Assembly (NCBI GenBank): GCA_003542955.1
Contig: DPJP01000209.1
Span: 422 to 7,078 of the forward strand
DNA from: Armatimonadota bacterium
GTDB taxonomy: Bacteria; Armatimonadota; Zipacnadia; Zipacnadales; UBA11051
Reading direction: 5' to 3'
Length of the DNA stretch: 6,657 bases
Numbering within the stretch: the stretch's first letter is position 1; every line of letters starts with the position of its first letter. The position numbers were made by a program, and so were the translations under genes. The notes under the pieces were generated by a model that saw only the letters and a program-made list of their open reading frames with translations, was not told the origin of the DNA and ran no database searches. This document shows positions 1 to 5,493 of the stretch, piece by piece.

Positions 1-3000
1 GCCCCGTCCCTCGCCCTCGCTCCCGATGTCCACACGCCCATCCGGGTAGCGGGCAATCACCCGCCGCGCGGAGGCGATGCCGCTGCCGCGGCCCTCGCCC
101 TTCGTCGTCGCGCCGGCGCCGCTACTGAGCCGGGCGAGCAGTTCAGGGGCGATCCCGGCGCCGTTGTCCGTCACCGTCAGGGCGAAGTGCTGCTCGCTCT
201 CATCCATCCCGAGGTTGACCTCGCCGATGTAGTGCTCATCTGCCGTCTCCTGTCGGCGCGCGATGGAATCAAGCGAGTTGGCAACCGCGTCGACGAGGAT
301 GCTCCGCAGCGGCGCCGGATCACCGGGGATATACTGCAGCGGGTTCACGCCGCGTGCGATGCCGAGCTCGACGCCCATGCCCCTCGCCCGCGCGGACGTC
401 GCGGCGGCGACCTGCTGCAGCAGCGTCGGAACCTGCACCTCCCGCAGCGCAACGCGCAGGCGATCCAGCACGCCGCTCTTGCCCTCCTCATCGGTGAGCA
501 ACTGGTAGAAGCCTCTGAGGTTCGCCATCGCCTCCTCGCATGCGGCGGCGGCGGGACCCTCGGCGGCCGCCAGTCCCTCCGCGTAGCGGCCGCTGTCCCG
601 CTCGACTTTGTCGGCATAGCTGGCGATGAGCGACCGCGAAGCGCTCAACAGATCGATGGCCTGCAGCAGTTGACGCCCCGTCTCCGGCTGCAGTTCTCGC
701 AGCACGGTCCGGTCGGTTCGCGCGGCAACGGCCACGGCATCGATTGCGCCGATAGCCTGCTCGGCCCCCCGCCTGACGGCGGCGACGTTCTCGGGGTCGA
801 AGACGTATTCAAGCGTCGCCACAGGATCGACGTTGCCCTCGTCATCAGTCGTGGGCCAGAACATGACTGTGTTCTTCAGCGCATGCAGGGCCGCGTGGAC
901 TGCCGTCAGCCGTCGCAGGCAGGCCGCGATCAGCAGCGACTGGCCGGTCTGGCTCGCCCGCCGGAAGGCCAGCGCCCATGCGGAGAAGAGCAGCATCAGC
1001 GTCGAGGGGATGCGGAACGCGAACAACCCTCCGGTGACCACGACCGACCCGGACGCGGCGTAGAAGACCGTCCACGGGCTGACCGAGTCCTCGGGCTGCC
1101 AGCCCCGCAAGTCCGTGTAGTGGGGGGCATTCTCCCTCAGGTACCAGAGCCGACCGGCCCTCCCGGGTTCCCAGACCGGCGCAGTGCCCGCATCGACCAC
1201 CAGGCGCGAGGAACCAGTCAGGTTCGTCACGATGACCTCGCCCTCCGGGGCAGTCACCGACTTCGCTACATAGGCGACCCAGTGGCCATCAGGAGATACG
1301 GCCGGTGCGCTCTCGTCCTGATCGTCGTCGAATGTGACCGGGTGCATCTCGCCGGTCATGGTGTTGACGAGCTGGATATCCTCGCCGGCGTACCACGGCG
1401 GATCAGACGCGGCATCAGGGCGGTCGATGCCGCCGATGAGCGTCTCCGCAAGCAGATATGGTGTGCTCGCGGCGCCGCCGAGGCGCTTGACGTGGCACAG
1501 GAACAGCCCGCTGCGATCCCGCATCCGCGCAAGAAGGGGGTTTTCCGGACCGCCCGCGGTATCGGCCAGGCACCGCAGCACGGCCTGCTGTGTGCTCAGG
1601 TGTCGCGGTTGCCCACCCCCGGCAGCAACACACCAGAGTTCACGCACAGGGAGCGATTCGACGGTGCTGTCCGGTGCGACGGGCTGCCCCAGGCCCTGGG
1701 ACACCGCACTGAGGAACATGTTTGCCTTCGGTGAATGGCACTCGGTCGGGACCGGCAGTGCGTGGCCGCGCAGGAAGGCCACCGTATCGGTTTCGGGGGC
1801 AACGCAGGGGTTTGTCTCGTCCCGGGCCGGGTCCGACGCTCCGGCCAGCGGCTCGCCATCGCCACTCCGCGCGTCGTACATCATGATGTCCATGCTGCCG
1901 TCGCGGCGCTGAGAGACGAGCAGACGGCCGTCTGCGGTCCAGGCGAGGCTGTTGCCGAATTCCCCCTCTGCCAGGGCTCTCTCGCCGCCATCGGCGAGAT
2001 TAAGCATTGCCAGTTGCAGCCCTGTCGCAGTCGGCCGAAGTACGGCCGCATCGTTGCCCGCCCGCGGGTTGACCGTCGCCGGAGCAAACGATATCGTCGC
2101 CCCGGGAGGCGCCCTGTGCAGTTCTGCTCCGAGCCGGCCGCTCCACCGCCGGATGCTCAGCGCCCCCGACGCCTCCATGATCACCACGTGCCGACCGTCC
2201 GGTGACCAGTCCAGCCCTGTCACCTTCTCCGGCCAGCCACTGCCGCGATGCGATGGCTGCGGAATCAGCGTACCGGCCGGTATCGCCTTATACAGCTCCA
2301 CCGCCGAGTGGCCGCCGTCCAGTGTCGCGGCGACCTCACAGGTGCCATCGCCATCCACGTCCCATGGAATCGCCTTGATCCTCTGCGCTTTCGCATCATC
2401 ATTGGCGGGTGCCAGGCGGGAGCGGAGGATGAAGCTGGTGCTCACAGGCGAGAAGTCTGCCAGAGCCAGGCGATAGGCCTCGGGGCTGCAGATGATCTCC
2501 ATCTTGCCGTCGCCGTCGAGGTCGGTGGCGAATTGGGCCGCCGCATTCGGCCCGCGGTAGGTGATCTCCATCCCCAGTGGGGCCCCGGTGCCGGAGATCA
2601 CGTTGAGACTTCCGTTGTCGGTCAGCGGCAGCAGCTCAGCACCTGCGTCGCCTGTGACATCGGCGGCGATGGGGCTGTCGACCCGCGTGAGCAGATGCAC
2701 TGTCTGGCGGATTGCGCCGGAGAGCGGGTCAAGCACCTGCAGCGCCCCACGGTCTGTCCGGCTGGGCGCGGCCACCTTGATGAACGCTGCCAGCGCCGCC
2801 GGCTGCCCGCGTGCACCGGGGACGAAGGCAAGCGACGCGCCGGTGTAGTGACCACCCAGAATGGCCCCTGCCGGGCCATCCTGGGTCAGCGGCTTGAGCG
2901 CATGGTCGAAGAGCAGCGCCCGGCACTCATTGTCTCTGTGGCCGTAGGCCTGCCCGCCGTCGGCCTGCGCGTAACCGCTGACGAAGACCTCCTTCTTGCC

Positions 3001-3744
3001 ATCCCGGTCAACGTCGCCCACGGCCGCCATCGCGTCGTACAGGATGACCGGCGCCTGCGCAACGGGAGCGTCAACCTTCTCCCTCAACAGCAGCAGCCAA
3101 CGCTGCGGGCGAACATACCGGTCCGGGCCTACCACCCGTGCGTTGTGGAATACGCCGATCTCCGCGGTGCCGTCGCCATCGAGGTCCTCCGCGAAGAGCG
3201 GGTATGTCACGGTTTCGATGACGGGACCGCTGCCTGCGGCCTGGGGTATCTCGCAGCTCCAGCGAAGCCGGCCGCGGCCGTCCCAGGACTCGACCGAGGG
3301 CCCCGGGCCCGGCCACGAATCGCCCACTCGCCGGTCCCCGCGCGTGATGACGACCTCCGCCCGCCCATCACCGTCGAGGTCCGCGCTCAGCGGCGTCAAC
3401 CCCAGACGCGGCTCCTCGCGGCGCCACAACACACGCGTTCGGGCGTCGACCGCGTACACGCAGCCGTTCTCACCCGCGGCATGCGCGCACACCATCTCGT
3501 GGCGACCGTCGCCATCGAGGTCACCTGTCACCATCTGCCCGGCGGGGTGCTCGATGCGGCGCCACAGCAGCAAGTCGGCCCGATACCCGCCCAGCCCTGT
3601 GCGTGGTCGGGCATTGCCGGTCACGACCGCGCGGGAGCCGTCCGCGGGGCCGGTGACGCTCGGCCAGGACGACCCGGCGGCGATAGCCGCGGGAGGGAAC
3701 GCCAGTGCAACGAAAAGCGCAGCCGCTGACAAACGCAGGGACAT
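1..3744 (-). CDS. Giant sensor histidine kinase with FG-GAP and TolB-like propeller sensor region (3' end cut by window)
   Basis: Reading every codon from ATG 3744-3742 to base 1 gives 1248 residues with no stop; the end lies beyond the left edge, probably within a few tens of codons. Residues 1-23 are a signal peptide (MSLR, hydrophobic LSAAALFVALAF, AIAA). Residues 75-470 hold seven FG-GAP-like repeats, mostly D-L/V-D-G-D-G-x-x-E. Residues about 509-870 hold TolB/WD40-like blade motifs such as LDWSPDGRHVVIM and PAVSPDGHWVAYVA (814-827). Residues 892-927 are hydrophobic membrane segments. The H-box is LHALKN with His954. The ATPase domain shows the N box DAVANSLDSI (Asp1152, Asn1156), the G1 box DNGAGI (1193-1198) and the G2 box TTKGEGRGSGI (1213-1223), and the window ends in the final SEGEGRG strand. 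It is inferred to sense an extracytoplasmic ligand or cell-wall feature and to phosphorylate the regulator encoded at 3860-5476. The signal sensed is unknown. It lies 115 bases downstream of the regulator gene. Confidence 0.93.
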   Translation of the reverse strand, partial: MSLRLSAAALFVALAFPPAAIAAGSSWPSVTGPADGSRAVVTGNARPRTGLGGYRADLLLWRRIEHPAGQMVTGDLDGDGRHEMVCAHAAGENGCVYAVDARTRVLWRREEPRLGLTPLSADLDGDGRAEVVITRGDRRVGDSWPGPGPSVESWDGRGRLRWSCEIPQAAGSGPVIETVTYPLFAEDLDGDGTAEIGVFHNARVVGPDRYVRPQRWLLLLREKVDAPVAQAPVILYDAMAAVGDVDRDGKKEVFVSGYAQADGGQAYGHRDNECRALLFDHALKPLTQDGPAGAILGGHYTGASLAFVPGARGQPAALAAFIKVAAPSRTDRGALQVLDPLSGAIRQTVHLLTRVDSPIAADVTGDAGAELLPLTDNGSLNVISGTGAPLGMEITYRGPNAAAQFATDLDGDGKMEIICSPEAYRLALADFSPVSTSFILRSRLAPANDDAKAQRIKAIPWDVDGDGTCEVAATLDGGHSAVELYKAIPAGTLIPQPSHRGSGWPEKVTGLDWSPDGRHVVIMEASGALSIRRWSGRLGAELHRAPPGATISFAPATVNPRAGNDAAVLRPTATGLQLAMLNLADGGERALAEGEFGNSLAWTADGRLLVSQRRDGSMDIMMYDARSGDGEPLAGASDPARDETNPCVAPETDTVAFLRGHALPVPTECHSPKANMFLSAVSQGLGQPVAPDSTVESLPVRELWCVAAGGGQPRHLSTQQAVLRCLADTAGGPENPLLARMRDRSGLFLCHVKRLGGAASTPYLLAETLIGGIDRPDAASDPPWYAGEDIQLVNTMTGEMHPVTFDDDQDESAPAVSPDGHWVAYVAKSVTAPEGEVIVTNLTGSSRLVVDAGTAPVWEPGRAGRLWYLRENAPHYTDLRGWQPEDSVSPWTVFYAASGSVVVTGGLFAFRIPSTLMLLFSAWALAFRRASQTGQSLLIAACLRRLTAVHAALHALKNTVMFWPTTDDEGNVDPVATLEYVFDPENVAAVRRGAEQAIGAIDAVAVAARTDRTVLRELQPETGRQLLQAIDLLSASRSLIASYADKVERDSGRYAEGLAAAEGPAAAACEEAMANLRGFYQLLTDEEGKSGVLDRLRVALREVQVPTLLQQVAAATSARARGMGVELGIARGVNPLQYIPGDPAPLRSILVDAVANSLDSIARRQETADEHYIGEVNLGMDESEQHFALTVTDNGAGIAPELLARLSSGAGATTKGEGRGSGIASARRVIARYPDGRVDIGSEGEGRG
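961..1080 (-). other. Membrane-spanning region of the histidine kinase
   Basis: Residues 889-928 contain two hydrophobic stretches: VFYAASGSVVVTGGLF extended to about residue 910, and STLMLLFSAWALAF at about 914-927. They are separated only by RIPS and followed by basic Arg928-Arg929. They lie between the propeller region and the H-box, as expected for the anchor of a sensor kinase. Whether this is one kinked helix or two is not decided by the sequence. Confidence 0.7.
2335..3522 (-). repeat. Seven FG-GAP/VCBS-like Asp-rich repeats in the kinase sensor region
   Basis: The repeats begin at residues 75, 122, 187, 244, 362, 408 and 462. The motif is mostly DLDGDG followed by x-x-E-hydrophobic, a calcium-binding-loop style of repeat typical of FG-GAP beta-propellers. 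Four copies are close to canonical (DLDGDGR twice, DLDGDGT, DLDGDGK) and one is DVDGDGT. Two are altered: DVDRDGK at 244 and DVTGDAG at 362. The spacing of about 46-65 residues suits propeller blades. The 118-residue step between 244 and 362 suggests one blade with an unrecognisable motif. Confidence 0.85.
3676..3744 (-). other. Signal peptide coding segment of the histidine kinase
   Basis: Residues 1-23 have a short basic n-region (MSLR), a hydrophobic core of about 12 residues and an AIA-A type signal peptidase I site around residues 20-23, followed by polar GSSWP. This places the FG-GAP and TolB region outside the cytoplasm. Cleavage is inferred, and an uncleaved anchor is possible. Confidence 0.75.
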
Positions 3745-3747
3745 AGG

Positions 3748-3757
3748 ACCACCTTCC
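3748..3757 (-). promoter_or_regulatory. Ribosome binding site of the histidine kinase gene
   Basis: On the minus strand the bases before the ATG read GGTGGAAGGTGGTCCT. GGAAGG (3757-3752) sits 7 bases from the ATG. The overlapping AAGGTGGT differs by one base from the full anti-SD complement AAGGAGGT but lies only 3 bases from the ATG. This, with the signal peptide directly after, fixes the start at 3744. Confidence 0.7.
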
Positions 3758-3785
3758 ACCTCAGAGTTGCCCCAAGTCTATCCCG

Positions 3786-3816
3786 CGGATGGTCCTCACA
3801 GTCGGTCGGATGGTCC
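3786..3816. promoter_or_regulatory. Candidate tandem operator: direct repeat CGGATGGTCC, 21-base period
   Basis: CGGATGGTCC occurs at 3786-3795 and again, identically, at 3807-3816. The start-to-start distance is 21 bases, two helical turns, so both copies face the same side of DNA. Tandem direct repeats at about one or two turns are usual for OmpR-type winged-helix regulators, and the gene just upstream encodes a regulator with such a domain. The second copy is also the core of an inverted repeat, TCGGA-TGG-TCCGA (3806-3818). That the regulator binds here is inference. Confidence 0.35.
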
Positions 3817-3834
3817 GATTGCGGCCCAGCACCG

Positions 3835-3848
3835 TTCACGTACGTCAA
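3835..3848. repeat. 14-base near-palindrome TTCACGTACGTCAA
   Basis: Located about a dozen bases past the regulator stop codon. It is self-complementary except for one symmetric position pair (C at 3837 against C at 3846), with a perfect central ACGTACGT. It could be a dimeric regulator site, and its minus strand contains TTGACG, a -35-like hexamer without a matching -10 at normal distance. Chance is not excluded. Confidence 0.2.
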
Positions 3849-3859
3849 CGCACAGCCGA

Positions 3860-5476
3860 CTAGTCAGTGGCAGGCAGTTCACATACAACCAGGAAATCCG
3901 TCTCGGTCGAGAATGAATACGCCTCCGAGTAATGCGATGCGATGAAGCGGCTCCTGCGATCCTGCACATCGGTGTCATCGAGCAGTTCACGACACTTCAG
4001 GATGAAGCGCTTGATCTGCGCGGCCGGGGCCATGCCGAGGTCGCGCTTGGCTCGTGCCAGTTCGACCACGTTCCCGGGCCGCGCCGCCAACAGGTGCAAC
4101 AGACGCCCCAGCCGCTCATCGCCGACCGGTCTCGTCTCGCCGCTCGTCACAAGCTCGTAGACTACCGGGAGGGGCTCGTCACACCGAGCGCGCATCACCA
4201 GCGGCCACGCCTCCGAGAGCGCGATGGCGAGGTCAAGCTCCGTCGCGCGGCGCTGCTCCACGACGCCACCGCGAACCCGCGTGAGCGAGTAGCGCTCCGG
4301 CAGAGCCGGCAATGTCTCGGGCGAGCCGGCCAGCAGGTCGGCGACAGAGAGCGTCTCATCGGCGCTCTGGCGTACGCCGGACTCGACCATCCGCCTGATC
4401 GCGTCCCAACCGTCCGGCAGATCGCCGGTGGACACGATAAGTTCGACGGCCTCGACGACTCCGGGCCCCAGGCGCCGCACCGACTTGCGTTGCCCCTGCG
4501 CGGCGACCCGCCGCCAGCAGTTGAGCAACTCAGCCACGTCTTCAATGCGGCCCTCTGGTGGCGGCAGCGTCAGGATTGGGGCGGCCTTGAGCGCGCCGTG
4601 CAGCCGCGGAACGAGTTGCCCCTCGGCCCCAAGGTGCTCGAGCGGCGCGGTGGTCCCGACCACAAGGAGCGTATCGGCCGTCTCCCACTGCGGGGACTCG
4701 AGAGGCCGGTAGCGCAATCGCCCGTCAGTCGCCCCCTGCAAGACATCGGCCAGGCATTCCTGCTCGGTGGGGCTGAGTTGCCCTGCATGCTCGAAGCCAT
4801 GCAGGTAGACGCATCCCGGCTCGTCCTCCAGCAGACCACGCTGCGGACGCTCGCCACGCGCACCTATCAACTCCGCGATGCCGCGCCCCGAGATCAGCGT
4901 GTGCAGGCTCAGTGACTGGAAGCCGCGGAGCGCGCGACGAGAGCATCTGTGCACGACCGAACACAGGTACTCCTTGCCACTGCCCAGCGGCCCCGAGAGC
5001 GTGCACACCGCCATGGCCTCGGGCAGGGCGGCCAGCCCGGCCCTGACCTGCTGCATCGCGGCGCTGCGGCAGACCACGTGACCGATCAGCCGCTCGATCT
5101 GCGAATGCAGTTTCTCCTGCTCCCACGCCTGCGGCTGGTCCTTGGTGAAGAAGTCATCTGCGCCCTTCTCCTTGAGGTACTCCCTCACCAGGTCCCCGTG
5201 ACCGCTGATGATGATCACACCGACATAGGGGCCGGTCTCCTTCACGGCCTTCAGGACCGCCTCCCCATGCGCGACCTCCGCAGTCTCACCGCCCGGCCCC
5301 AGGGGGATAGCCAGGTCGAGAATCACCAGGTCCGGCCGCTGCAGCGCCAGTGCCGTCAGGGCCTCGTCTCGCGAACCGACCGCGACCACCTCATAGCCGC
5401 TCAATGACCCGCACAGCAGCTCCTGCAGCCTCTGGCGGTACTGCGGCGCATCCTCAACGATCAGGACCCTCAGCAC
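3860..5476 (-). CDS. Response regulator: REC, degenerate AAA+ (sigma-54-activator-like), C-terminal OmpR-type winged helix
   Basis: A complete 538-residue protein starting at GTG (5476-5474) and ending at TAG (3862-3860). Residues 1-125 are a receiver domain with acidic pair Glu8/Asp9, phosphoacceptor Asp54 (VILDLAIP), Ser91 (IIISGHG) and Lys112 (FFTKD), so phosphorylation should be intact. Residues about 131-390 resemble the AAA+ core of NtrC-type activators: Walker A GPLGSGKE (162-169, Lys168), then CVYLHGFEHA at the Walker B position (222-231) with His226-Gly227 replacing Asp-Glu, and LTLPPPEGRIEDVAELL (302-318). No GAFTGA loop is visible, so sigma-54 activation is unlikely. Residues about 445-525 resemble an OmpR-family winged helix: LLHLLAARPGNVVELA, then an IKRFILKCRELL helix and a C-terminal Tyr/Phe-rich hairpin. 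A Fis-type HTH would be usual behind this kind of AAA+ domain. Probably a cytoplasmic DNA-binding regulator, partner of the kinase downstream. The winged-helix call is less certain than REC and AAA+. Confidence 0.93.
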   Translation of the reverse strand: MLRVLIVEDAPQYRQRLQELLCGSLSGYEVVAVGSRDEALTALALQRPDLVILDLAIPLGPGGETAEVAHGEAVLKAVKETGPYVGVIIISGHGDLVREYLKEKGADDFFTKDQPQAWEQEKLHSQIERLIGHVVCRSAAMQQVRAGLAALPEAMAVCTLSGPLGSGKEYLCSVVHRCSRRALRGFQSLSLHTLISGRGIAELIGARGERPQRGLLEDEPGCVYLHGFEHAGQLSPTEQECLADVLQGATDGRLRYRPLESPQWETADTLLVVGTTAPLEHLGAEGQLVPRLHGALKAAPILTLPPPEGRIEDVAELLNCWRRVAAQGQRKSVRRLGPGVVEAVELIVSTGDLPDGWDAIRRMVESGVRQSADETLSVADLLAGSPETLPALPERYSLTRVRGGVVEQRRATELDLAIALSEAWPLVMRARCDEPLPVVYELVTSGETRPVGDERLGRLLHLLAARPGNVVELARAKRDLGMAPAAQIKRFILKCRELLDDTDVQDRRSRFIASHYSEAYSFSTETDFLVVCELPATD

Positions 5477-5484
5477 AATGCCGA

Positions 5485-5493
5485 CTCCATCCT
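5485..5493 (-). promoter_or_regulatory. Ribosome binding site of the response regulator, overlapping the upstream stop codon
   Basis: The minus strand reads TAGGATGGAG, then 8 bases, then GTG. The TAG (5494-5492) ends the cyclase-fusion gene, and AGGA/GGAG within the same stretch is the Shine-Dalgarno sequence for the GTG at 5476. An ATG inside it (5490-5488) is in another frame and stops after six codons. The arrangement indicates a shared transcript and probable translational coupling. Confidence 0.7.

Larger units (their letters stand above)
3745..3859 (-). promoter_or_regulatory. Regulator-kinase intergenic leader, 115 bases
   Basis: This is the only substantial non-coding gap in the window. 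It separates the regulator stop codon from the kinase start. It contains a near-palindrome (3835-3848), two 10-base direct repeats (3786-3795 and 3807-3816) and the kinase ribosome binding site. I do not see a convincing -35/-10 pair. The best -10-like hexamer on the minus strand is TAGACT (3780-3775), without a good -35. An activator-dependent promoter or plain read-through from the regulator gene are both possible. Confidence 0.4.

Noticed and set aside
187..1734. 515-codon open frame on the plus strand
   Set aside because: It is in exact antisense codon register with the histidine kinase gene, where GC-rich codons rarely give antisense stops. Its translation is Arg/Gly/His/Gln-rich with no recognisable domain, while the minus strand encodes clear ATPase and TolB motifs.
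2248..3729. 493-codon open frame on the plus strand
   Set aside because: Antisense register shadow of the FG-GAP region of the kinase; its repeated VAIEV-like segments are simply the reverse complement of the DLDGDG codons.
3806..3818. TCGGATGGTCCGA hairpin as a Rho-independent terminator of the regulator gene
   Set aside because: The stem is only 5 base pairs with a 3-base loop and no T tract follows on the minus strand.
3775..3848. Sigma-70 promoter from TTGACG (3848-3843) or TAGACT (3780-3775)
   Set aside because: The two hexamers are 62 bases apart and neither has a good partner at 16-18 bases, so no standard promoter can be supported.
3932..4915. 327-codon open frame on the plus strand
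   Set aside because: Antisense register shadow of the response regulator; low-complexity composition and no domain signature.
3860..5476. Calling the regulator a sigma-54-dependent activator
   Set aside because: The AAA+ core resembles that family, but the GAFTGA loop and the Walker B Asp-Glu are absent and the C-terminus is not a Fis-type HTH.
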